Part shown: positions 1 to 5,614 of the stretch, in pieces
Layout of the letters: each line of letters begins with the position of its first letter
How positions within the stretch are numbered: the stretch's first letter is position 1
Source: Alphaproteobacteria bacterium
GTDB taxonomy: Bacteria; Pseudomonadota; Alphaproteobacteria; DAOWDM01
Length of the DNA stretch: 20,261 nucleotides
Assembly (NCBI GenBank): GCA_030639035.1
Contig: DAOWDM010000082.1
Span: forward strand, 1 to 20,261
Reading direction: 5' to 3'
Notes under the pieces: generated by a model
Seen by the model: only the letters and a program-made list of their open reading frames with translations
The model's database searches: none
What the model was told of the DNA's origin: nothing
Program-made: the position numbers and the translations under genes

Positions 1-509
1 ACAATTGGCGTAAAAGCCAGTAAAATAATTATGTCATTAATAGCCACCTGAACCAATGTATATGCAGGATCTCCTTTTGTAAGATGACTCCAGACAAATA
101 CCATTGCTGTACAAGGAGCTGCACCTAAAAGAATCGCTCCTGCTAAATATTGGTTTGAGAGTTCAGGAGAAATAAAGCTGTCAAAAACGATTTTAAAAAA
201 TAAATAAGCAATTCCATACATGGTAAAAGGCTTAATCAGCCAATTAACAATAAGAGTAATTGTTAAACCTTTTGGTTGTTTTGCACATTGTAAAATGCTG
301 GTAAAATCAATCTTCAGCATCATAGGAAAAATCATCATCCATATAAGTATAGCTATCGGTATTGACACATTTGCGTATTCAAATTTCTTAAGCGTAAAAG
401 GAATCTCTGGAATATATTTACCAATTAACACGCCAGCAATAATACATAATATCACCCATACAGTTAGATTTTTTTCAAAAAAAGATATTCCTTGAGCTTT
501 ATCGGTCAT
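1..509 (-). CDS. acr3: Acr3-family arsenite efflux permease, partial (C-terminal part lies outside the window)
   Basis: Reading the minus strand from an ATG at 509-507 gives 169 codons with no stop before the window edge, so only the N-terminal half of a protein of roughly 350 residues is visible. It begins MTDKAQGISFFEKNLTVW and has several hydrophobic segments. The stretch GAAPCTAMVFVWSHL followed by TKGDPAYTLVQVAIND is characteristic of Acr3 and contains the conserved cysteine linked to As(III) transport in this family. Acr3 pumps arsenite out across the inner membrane without needing an ATPase partner. AGGA lies about 6 nt before the ATG. The gene starts 14 nt after the stop of the ArsG/permease fusion, so it is the last visible gene of the arsR operon. 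The family call is firm; the substrate is inferred from family and context. Confidence 0.93.
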   Translation of the reverse strand, partial: MTDKAQGISFFEKNLTVWVILCIIAGVLIGKYIPEIPFTLKKFEYANVSIPIAILIWMMIFPMMLKIDFTSILQCAKQPKGLTITLIVNWLIKPFTMYGIAYLFFKIVFDSFISPELSNQYLAGAILLGAAPCTAMVFVWSHLTKGDPAYTLVQVAINDIIILLAFTPI

Positions 510-523
510 TTTTTATCCTTTTA

Positions 524-2152
524 TTAAAAAATCCAGTTATATAAATATCCGACTGAGATAAATGCAAAAAATAAGAACAAAGCAAAATAAGCAAGCAGCC
601 TTGCTTTTAGAACTTTACGTAAAATAATCATCTCTGGTAAAGAAATTGCCACCACACTCATCATCATGGCAAGAACTGTGCCGATAGGAACTGATTTACC
701 CAATAAAGCTTCTGCTATTGGAATCACGCCTGTTGCATTAGAATAAAGCGGAATACCGAAAATAACAGCCAAAGGAACAGCAAAGAAATTATCAGCTCCA
801 GCATATTTTTCAAAAAAATCTTGTGGGACATATCCGTGCAGAAAAGCTCCAATACCAATGCCGATGATAATATACAGCCAGATTTTCTTGATAATATCAG
901 CAGCATATGAAACAGCATATGAAAGTCTTTCTTTGAACGTTGAAATAGCGTTTACAGCAATTTTTGCTTTGCCCATACGAATATCATAGACATAGCTTTC
1001 TACATATTTTTCAAGCCCGAATTTTTCCATCAGCCAGCCACCAAGAAGACCTATCCCCATTCCTGTTAAAACATAAATTCCAGCAAGTTTCCAACCTACA
1101 ACAGATGCAAAGACCAGTATTGCAATCTCGTTAATCATAGGGGACGTTATAAGAAAAGCCATTGTTACTCCGAAAGGAATCCCTGCCTCTATAAATCCTA
1201 TAAACAATGGAATTGATGAGCAGGAACAAAACGGAGTAATTGCTCCTAATAAAACAGCAAGAATATAAGCTATAGATTTTGGCTTACCTTCCAAATATTC
1301 ACGTACTTTTTCAGAATTAAGTTTTGACCTGAAAAACGAAACTGTTGTTGTTACGACTGCAAGAAGAAAGAATATTTTTGCGACATCTTCAACAAAGAAA
1401 TGCAAAGACTGCCCAAGATGAGTTTCAGCAGATAATCCAGCTAAATCATATATCAAATAATTCGCAAGCAGCGTAAACCATGAGAATACATTTAAGCTTA
1501 TCCCAAGAACGGAAGTCAAAGTATAAACTCCTGCAACAACAAACAAAACACCTGTAATTTTTCTTGCTATTTTTTCAAAAAGAACCAGTTTTGCATGTGT
1601 TTTACTTATGGATTTAGCACTAAAAGCAATCACAAACGACAGAATAAGAACAGGAAGTCCAGTCCCAACTCCATATCCTATTAAAGAAACAGCGTTTATT
1701 TTATTCTGAATAATATTGCCAAAAAACAGAGCGGCAGATATAGGGCAAAAAGCAGCGGCAAATAAAATCCCTATTAACAGAGAATTAAACAACCCACCTT
1801 TGGTTAAAAAATCAGGAGTTCCTATTTTAACAAGAAGAAAATCAAGCTTTATTAAACCTAAAAGCATAAGTCCAAAAACGATTAAAAACGGTGAAAAAAT
1901 ATAATATATATTAGCTTGTAAAAACTGTGAAACCAAAGGAACAGAACTAACACCTAAAGAAAGTAAAAATCCAAGCAAAACATAAAAAACAATACGTCCC
2001 AATGTATATAAAGCACCTGATAAAAAAACAGAAAAAGGATTTTCAACTTTCTGTCCTATAAAGGACACTGCTGCGATGTTTGTCGTTAAAGGACATGGGC
2101 TGATTGATGTTAAAATACCAAGCCAAACTGATGAAAAAAGCGTTAAAATCAT
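524..2152 (-). CDS. Fused ArsG-like (CcdA-type) transporter and ArsP-like permease
   Basis: A 542-residue polytopic membrane protein made of two recognisable halves. Residues 1 to about 215 look like the CcdA-like ArsG family of aromatic arsenical efflux proteins, with ISPCPLTTN (Cys20) and AAFCPISAALFFG (Cys136) in membrane segments. Residues from about 225 to the end look like the COG0701/ArsP-type permease family, with TPFCSCSSIPLFIGFIEAG (Cys309, Cys311) and FLITSPMINEIAILVF. ArsP permeases export trivalent organoarsenicals. The start ATG overlaps the upstream ArsF-like stop codon (ATGA), implying translational coupling, and acr3 follows after 14 nt. The frame is open across the junction, with no stop or shift, so the fusion looks real. 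Both halves probably act in metalloid or organoarsenical export; this is inference from families and neighbours. Confidence 0.8.
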   Translation of the reverse strand: MILTLFSSVWLGILTSISPCPLTTNIAAVSFIGQKVENPFSVFLSGALYTLGRIVFYVLLGFLLSLGVSSVPLVSQFLQANIYYIFSPFLIVFGLMLLGLIKLDFLLVKIGTPDFLTKGGLFNSLLIGILFAAAFCPISAALFFGNIIQNKINAVSLIGYGVGTGLPVLILSFVIAFSAKSISKTHAKLVLFEKIARKITGVLFVVAGVYTLTSVLGISLNVFSWFTLLANYLIYDLAGLSAETHLGQSLHFFVEDVAKIFFLLAVVTTTVSFFRSKLNSEKVREYLEGKPKSIAYILAVLLGAITPFCSCSSIPLFIGFIEAGIPFGVTMAFLITSPMINEIAILVFASVVGWKLAGIYVLTGMGIGLLGGWLMEKFGLEKYVESYVYDIRMGKAKIAVNAISTFKERLSYAVSYAADIIKKIWLYIIIGIGIGAFLHGYVPQDFFEKYAGADNFFAVPLAVIFGIPLYSNATGVIPIAEALLGKSVPIGTVLAMMMSVVAISLPEMIILRKVLKARLLAYFALFLFFAFISVGYLYNWIF

Positions 2153-2595
2153 TTTTCATTCTCCTTGTTTTCAGAGAGCAAAAAGCCCTCAATCTGTTTT
2201 TTTAAATAATTTTTAAAGGCTTGTTCTTTGCGAATATATTGCCATGTTTCGTGCAAAACCTTATATCCATTTTCTTTTCCGTCTTTGACTTTAACAAGAA
2301 CAACGGTACGGAAAGGCATGTTATAATCAGAAATAAAATGTTTGTTTTCTCTTTGGTCAATATTAACCATTTTGAAATCAACTTTATCTTTAAAGTGTTC
2401 TTCGTAAACACTTCGAGAATACTTTTCCATGACGCTACAAGTAAAACAACGCCTGTTTCCATGAAAATAATAAACAGCAGATTTATCCAAAGAAACAACT
2501 TTATGTGGAGCAGGTACAACCTCTGTTTTCTTGAAACCAGTTACTAAAAACAAACCCGCTATTAAAATAAAAAATGTTTTTTTAATCATGCTCAC
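2149..2595 (-). CDS. ArsF-like thioredoxin-fold protein with N-terminal signal/anchor
   Basis: A 148-residue protein with a basic, hydrophobic N-terminus (MIKKTFFILIAGLFLVTG) typical of a signal peptide or anchor; no lipobox cysteine is visible. It is followed by a thioredoxin-like domain containing YYFHGNRRCFTCSVMEKYS, with a CxxC pair at Cys50/Cys53. This FHGxxRCxTC pattern matches what I know as ArsF-family proteins, annotated as subunits of a nitroaromatic (roxarsone-type) reductase and found beside ArsE and ArsG. No ArsE-like partner is visible here. The gene overlaps the arsR stop and its own stop overlaps the next start (ATGA). The start is either the GTG at 2595 or the ATG at 2589; a GGG-containing stretch lies upstream of both. 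The redox role is inferred from the CxxC motif; the specific substrate is unproven. Confidence 0.7.
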   Translation of the reverse strand: MSMIKKTFFILIAGLFLVTGFKKTEVVPAPHKVVSLDKSAVYYFHGNRRCFTCSVMEKYSRSVYEEHFKDKVDFKMVNIDQRENKHFISDYNMPFRTVVLVKVKDGKENGYKVLHETWQYIRKEQAFKNYLKKQIEGFLLSENKENEK

Positions 2596-2908
2596 AACAC
2601 CCTATTTCACAGCATTTTTCTTCTTTAATAGATAAGCAGTCGCTAATTAAAAAGTCCCCGACTTCTTTTAATAAAGCACAGTTGGCACGGTAATGAATGA
2701 ATTTGCCTTTTTTTTCTGAATGAACAAGCTCGGCATTTTCAAGCTCTTTTAGATGAAAAGAAAGGTTGCTGTTTGTGAGATTTAACCTCTCGACAAGATA
2801 GCATGGACACAAACCATCTTTTCCAGCCTTAACAAGCTCAAGCACAATAGAAAGTCTAATTTCTTGAGATAAAGCATTAAATATTTTTACAGATTCTTTA
2901 ATTTGCAT
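2582..2908 (-). CDS. arsR: ArsR/SmtB-family metalloid-sensing repressor
   Basis: A 108-residue winged-helix regulator. Residues 10-26 (FNALSQEIRLSIVLELV) and the recognition region NLTNSNLSFHLKELENAELV are typical of ArsR. Such repressors sit on their own promoter and release DNA on binding As(III) or Sb(III). Candidate thiol ligands are Cys34 and Cys36 (GLCPC), Cys91, and a C-terminal tail with two vicinal pairs, Cys99-Cys100 and Cys104-Cys105. The tail resembles sensors of the Acidithiobacillus ArsR kind, which bind arsenic through C-terminal cysteines, more than the plasmid R773 ELCVCDL type. It is the first gene of the ars operon and overlaps the next gene. An inverted repeat at 2941-2956 is its probable operator. 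Confidence 0.92.
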   Translation of the reverse strand: MQIKESVKIFNALSQEIRLSIVLELVKAGKDGLCPCYLVERLNLTNSNLSFHLKELENAELVHSEKKGKFIHYRANCALLKEVGDFLISDCLSIKEEKCCEIGCCEHD

Positions 2909-2940
2909 AACATAATCTTTCTATAGCTTCATTTCAACGT

Positions 2941-2956
2941 TTCAATAAATATTGAA
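2941..2956. promoter_or_regulatory. Putative ArsR operator (perfect 6-4-6 inverted repeat)
   Basis: TTCAAT-AAAT-ATTGAA is a perfect inverted repeat, 33 nt upstream of the arsR ATG. It overlaps the likely -10 region of the minus-strand promoter. AT-rich imperfect palindromes of this size are usual ArsR sites. The repeat is seen directly; the binding role is inferred. Confidence 0.55.
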
Positions 2957-2977
2957 CTATAAAGGCAAAAAAGTCAA
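2948..2977 (-). promoter_or_regulatory. Putative sigma-70 promoter of the ars operon
   Basis: On the minus strand a TTGACT -35 box (2977-2972) is followed 18 nt later by AATATT (2953-2948), or 17 nt later by CAATAT. The -35 is close to consensus and the -10 is weak. The -10 falls inside the palindrome at 2941-2956, which is the arrangement expected for repression by ArsR. Confidence 0.4.
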
Positions 2978-3008
2978 TATTTTTAAGAAAGCATTGTGTC
3001 ATGTGATA

Positions 3009-3036
3009 TTATAAAATATATGTTTTCTAATATAAT
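3009..3036 (+). promoter_or_regulatory. Putative promoter of the carbonic anhydrase gene
   Basis: A perfect TATAAT (3031-3036) is preceded by TTATAA (3009-3014) with a 16-nt spacer, 26 nt before the ATG at 3062. The -35 match is 4 of 6. The region is very AT-rich, so chance matches are likely. Confidence 0.35.
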
Positions 3037-3061
3037 TAACATGAAACAGTAGAGATTATAA

Positions 3062-3703
3062 ATGGCAGAAATCGAAAAATTGCTTGAAGGATATAAGGTT
3101 TTTTATGAAAAGAATTTTGTATTAAATGACGGTGATGCGTTTAAAGATATTCAAACTTCGCAATCTCCTAAAACTTTGATTATTGCCTGCTGTGATTCCA
3201 GAGTTGACCCTGTGATATTAACGAATGCAAAGATTGGAGATATATTTGTGATTAGAAACATTGCAAATTTAGTTCCTCCGTATCAGCCTATGTGGGACAG
3301 CAACCATGGAACAAGTGCAGCAATAGAATTTGCTGTTAATCACTTGAAAGTAAAACATATTGTTGTAATGGGGCATTCAAATTGTGGGGGTATAAAAGCT
3401 CTTGTTGATGATGACATTGACATAAACAAAGAGTTTAGTTTCATAACGGACTGGATAAGAATTGCAAAAAAAATTAAAGAAGATATTCCAAAAGATTTGA
3501 CTAATGAAGAAAAATATATCTTTTGCGAGCAAGCAGGAATTAAAGTATCCTTAAAAAACCTAATGACCTTCCCGTTCGTTAAAGAAAAAACACAAAACAA
3601 AACCCTAAAACTACACGGCTGGTACTTCTCACTTAAAGATGGTTCTCTTTCAACTCTAAACAAAGAAGCCGATAAGTTTGAAAAAACGGACATTTCCTTA
3701 TAA
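3062..3703 (+). CDS. Beta-class carbonic anhydrase
   Basis: A 213-residue cytosolic zinc enzyme that interconverts CO2 and bicarbonate. The zinc site and catalytic dyad are all visible: Cys44 and Asp45-Ser-Arg47 in CCDSRVDP, then His105 and Cys108 in GHSNCGG. RNIANLVPP (65-73) and the GTSAAIEFAVNHL helix (83-95) are also characteristic. Length is normal for the family. It is transcribed away from the ars operon and shares the 153-nt intergenic region with arsR, without clear sign of shared control. The start is the only ATG that gives the full N-terminal helix; AGAG lies 7 nt upstream. A hairpin terminator follows at once. The gene name (can or cynT) cannot be decided from sequence alone. Confidence 0.95.
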   Translation: MAEIEKLLEGYKVFYEKNFVLNDGDAFKDIQTSQSPKTLIIACCDSRVDPVILTNAKIGDIFVIRNIANLVPPYQPMWDSNHGTSAAIEFAVNHLKVKHIVVMGHSNCGGIKALVDDDIDINKEFSFITDWIRIAKKIKEDIPKDLTNEEKYIFCEQAGIKVSLKNLMTFPFVKEKTQNKTLKLHGWYFSLKDGSLSTLNKEADKFEKTDISL

Positions 3704-3741
3704 TAAAAAAATGGGGCATTTCTAAATAGAAAGCCCCATTT
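3702..3741 (-). terminator. Intrinsic terminator between carbonic anhydrase and rpsD (probably two-way)
   Basis: AAATGGGGC (3709-3717) pairs with GCCCCATTT (3733-3741). Inside it TTTCT (3719-3723) pairs with AGAAA (3728-3732) around an AAAT loop, with one bulged base. On the minus strand the stem runs into a T-rich tract (3711-3702), so it fits rpsD best. The plus-strand exit is also T-rich, so it may stop both convergent transcripts. Confidence 0.8.
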
Positions 3742-3764
3742 AATCTTATATATTTTCCTACAAA

Positions 3765-4379
3765 TCAGCGGGAATAGAATTCAACCACAAGATTTGGCTC
3801 CATCTGTACTGGATAAGGAACATCAGCAAGATTTGGAATAGAAAGGAAAGTACCTTTGCATTTTTTCTGATCAACTTCCATGTAATCAGGAGTGTCTCTT
3901 TCAGGTGAAATTCCTGCTTCAACTACCATTGGAAGCTGGTGAGATTTTTCTTTTATTTCCACAGTGTCGCCAACTTTAACAACATAAGAAGGAATGGTTA
4001 CCTTTTTACCGTTAACCAGAATATGACCGTGGTTAACAAACTGACGAGATGCAAAAACTGTAGGTACAAATTTCATACGGTAAACTACTGCATCAAGACG
4101 ACATTCAAGAATATTAATAAGATTTTCTGAAGTATCACCGCTACGACGAGTAGCTTCTTTGTAATATTTAACAAACTGTTTTTCAGAAATATTGCCGTAA
4201 TATCCTTTAAGCTTCTGTTTTGCCATTAACTGAGTACCGTAATCAGAAGGCTTCTTACGACCTTGTCCATGTTGACCTGGACGGTAGTCACGATTGTTAA
4301 GAGGACTTTTAGCACGACCCCATAAATTTACGCCCAAACGGCGATCAATTTTGTATTTAGCGTGAATTCTATTACTCAT
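3765..4379 (-). CDS. rpsD: 30S ribosomal protein S4
   Basis: A 204-residue primary rRNA-binding protein that nucleates 30S assembly and takes part in decoding accuracy. Diagnostic segments are NNRDYRPGQHGQGRKKPSDY, KQKLKGYYGNISEKQF, and the S4 RNA-binding fold with LECRLDAVVYRMKF and ASRQFVNHGHILVNGKKV. The protein ends NLVVEFYSR. Length and wording match alphaproteobacterial S4, where rpsD commonly stands alone outside the alpha operon, as it does here. AGG lies 7 nt before the ATG. A near-consensus promoter lies about 100 nt upstream and the leader between them can fold. S4 autoregulates its own mRNA in several bacteria, so a regulatory leader is plausible here, but that is inference. Confidence 0.98.
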   Translation of the reverse strand: MSNRIHAKYKIDRRLGVNLWGRAKSPLNNRDYRPGQHGQGRKKPSDYGTQLMAKQKLKGYYGNISEKQFVKYYKEATRRSGDTSENLINILECRLDAVVYRMKFVPTVFASRQFVNHGHILVNGKKVTIPSYVVKVGDTVEIKEKSHQLPMVVEAGISPERDTPDYMEVDQKKCKGTFLSIPNLADVPYPVQMEPNLVVEFYSR

Positions 4380-4470
4380 TTTTTTTACCTATTCGGTTGT
4401 TGTTGTCCCGATAGTCCTACGCATTTTTTTCACGCAGGCAGGGTGAACCACCCATATTCTCGGAAGTAAG
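4380..4470 (-). promoter_or_regulatory. Potentially structured 5' leader of rpsD
   Basis: The predicted mRNA leader of about 90 nt contains two hairpins as minus-strand RNA. One is GGGUG-GUU-CACCC (4441-4453). The other pairs CCUGCGUG (4438-4431) with UGCGUAGG (4423-4416) around a run of A; three of its eight pairs are G-U wobbles that exist only in the minus-strand RNA. This strand preference supports a leader role over plus-strand RNA. The link to S4 control is inference. Confidence 0.4.
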
Positions 4471-4476
4471 CCACAA

Positions 4477-4504
4477 AGTACACTGTTCAACAACTAATTG
4501 TCAA
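4477..4504 (-). promoter_or_regulatory. rpsD: Putative rpsD promoter
   Basis: Consensus TTGACA (4504-4499) with a 16-nt spacer to TGTACT (4482-4477, 4 of 6 matches) on the minus strand. It would start transcription near 4470 and give a leader of about 90 nt. Confidence 0.5.
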
Positions 4505-4591
4505 ACTCAATTTTTATTAGACACAACAACAGATGGCACACACTTTGCATAAATAAGTTAACTTTTACAGTTTAATGGAGTTATTTCAGAC

Positions 4592-5305
4592 ATGCGTTTT
4601 TTGCCTATTTTATTTATAGTTGTCTCGTTTTTAGGAACTTCCTGCCGTGTAGTGGCACAAGAAAACAACACAAATCTATGCTATACAGAAACGATAAAAC
4701 AGGAAAAGCAAAAGGGTATCCAACGGCATTTGCTTAGTGCAATCGCTACTGTAGAATCAGGAAAATGGAACAAAAACTACAAGGCAAATATTGCCCATCC
4801 ATGGACAGTAATGGCTGAAGGCAAAGGTCGCTACTTACCTAACAAACAACAAGCAATAGCCGAGGTTCTTCGCTTAAAAGCCAAAGGAGTCAAAAACATT
4901 GATGTAGGCTGTATGCAGGTAAATTTGATGTGGCATCCTGATGCATTTAACAGCTTAGAAGAAGCTTTTGATCCAAAAATCAACGTTTCATATGCAGCGG
5001 ACTTTGTAAAACGCTTGTATAAAGCTCACAATTCATGGGCAAAAGCTACAACACACTACCATTCAAGTCTTCCATCAAAAGCAGCTAAATACAGAAAAAG
5101 AATCATAAAGGTATTAAAAACCATTAAAACATCAATCGCTGACAAAAAATGGTTCAAGGGAGAAAAGCCTCACCGCTTAGCTTCTTTGCCTAAAACAGAA
5201 CAATCAAAACGTGAAACTGCACGTAAATCAGCTGACGAATGGCGTAGAAAAAAACTTGCTGCATATAACAAGCGGAAAAGACTTAAAAATAAATCTGATT
5301 CATAA
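4592..5305 (+). CDS. Secreted lytic transglycosylase (SLT domain)
   Basis: A 237-residue protein with an N-terminal signal sequence (MRFLPILFIVVSFLGTS), likely cleaved near Val-Val-Ala22. Cys18 does not sit in a good lipobox, so lipidation is unlikely. The SLT fold is shown by LLSAIATVESG with the expected catalytic Glu55, then NIDVGCMQVNLMWHPDAF, then NVSYAADFVKRLYKAHNSW and THYHSSLPSKAAKYRKRI. Such enzymes cleave the MurNAc-GlcNAc bond of peptidoglycan and form 1,6-anhydro-MurNAc in the periplasm. The last 50 or so residues are strongly basic and low in complexity, perhaps for wall or membrane contact. GGAG lies 11 nt upstream of the ATG, a long spacing. A hairpin terminator follows at 5330. 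This type is used in flagellar or secretion systems as well as in wall turnover; its specific role is unknown. Confidence 0.87.
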   Translation: MRFLPILFIVVSFLGTSCRVVAQENNTNLCYTETIKQEKQKGIQRHLLSAIATVESGKWNKNYKANIAHPWTVMAEGKGRYLPNKQQAIAEVLRLKAKGVKNIDVGCMQVNLMWHPDAFNSLEEAFDPKINVSYAADFVKRLYKAHNSWAKATTHYHSSLPSKAAKYRKRIIKVLKTIKTSIADKKWFKGEKPHRLASLPKTEQSKRETARKSADEWRRKKLAAYNKRKRLKNKSDS

Positions 5306-5329
5306 GAAAATATTTCCTAGTAAAACTAG

Positions 5330-5365
5330 ACAAAACAATGTTACACTGTTTTGTTTTTGTTTATT
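5330..5365 (+). terminator. Intrinsic terminator after the transglycosylase gene
   Basis: ACAAAACA (5330-5337) pairs with TGTTTTGT (5347-5354) over a 9-nt loop and runs into TTTTGTTTATT. The stem is AT-rich, so efficiency is uncertain. An upstream alternative start for iscX at 5351 would fall inside this hairpin, which argues for the later start. Confidence 0.55.
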
Positions 5366-5377
5366 GGAAAAAATTTT

Positions 5378-5614
5378 ATGAATTGGAATAACTACCCTGA
5401 AATAGCAGAAGCCCTAGCAAAGCAACATTCAGGGGTGGATTTTATTAACATTAAGGAAGAAGAAATCCGCAAACTTGTTCTTAAGCTTCCTGATTTTGAA
5501 GGGGCTGAGTATCCTGAGGATTCGGACGTTCTAGATGCAATATTAACTGTCTGGATAGATATTGACAGTGATGACGGCGAATACAAGGCAGGACGATATG
5601 AAGCATATACATAA
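5378..5614 (+). CDS. iscX: IscX (YfhJ-like) iron-sulfur cluster accessory protein
   Basis: A 78-residue acidic protein starting MNWNNYPEIAEALAKQH, with LVLKLPDFEGAEYPEDSDV and ILTVWIDIDSDD; this matches IscX along its whole length. IscX binds the cysteine desulfurase IscS and iron, and modulates Fe-S assembly. The ATG at 5378 is chosen because GGAA lies 8 nt upstream and because the extra nine residues from an ATG at 5351 are not family-like and overlap a terminator hairpin. The C-terminal GEYKAGRYEAYT is an extension beyond the usual IscX end, and the last 17 nt encode both it and the start of the next gene. IscX normally sits in an isc operon with hscA, hscB or fdx; none is visible here. 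sufE lies 2.4 kb downstream. Confidence 0.9.
   Translation: MNWNNYPEIAEALAKQHSGVDFINIKEEEIRKLVLKLPDFEGAEYPEDSDVLDAILTVWIDIDSDDGEYKAGRYEAYT

Noticed and set aside
2221..2547. Open frames on both strands over the ArsF-like gene
   Set aside because: They are out of frame with a protein having a signal peptide, CxxC motif and coupled start and stop; their translations look random.
1..2960. Arsenic operon as a recent horizontal island by base composition
   Set aside because: By eye its GC content (about 35% in sampled lines) is like that of other genes in the window, and no mobile genes flank it.
4431..4485. Possible plus-strand SRP-type RNA (GGTGAACC, then GGAAGTAAGC 12 nt later, as in bacterial 4.5S RNA cores)
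   Set aside because: The GGAA loop is closed by only one good pair and the flanking bases do not form the domain IV helix; GGTGAACCACC is explained by a simple hairpin that also lies in the rpsD leader.
5351..5377. Upstream ATG for iscX adding nine residues
   Set aside because: It lies within a terminator hairpin, lacks a ribosome site, and the added residues do not match IscX; the ATG at 5378 has GGAA at proper spacing.
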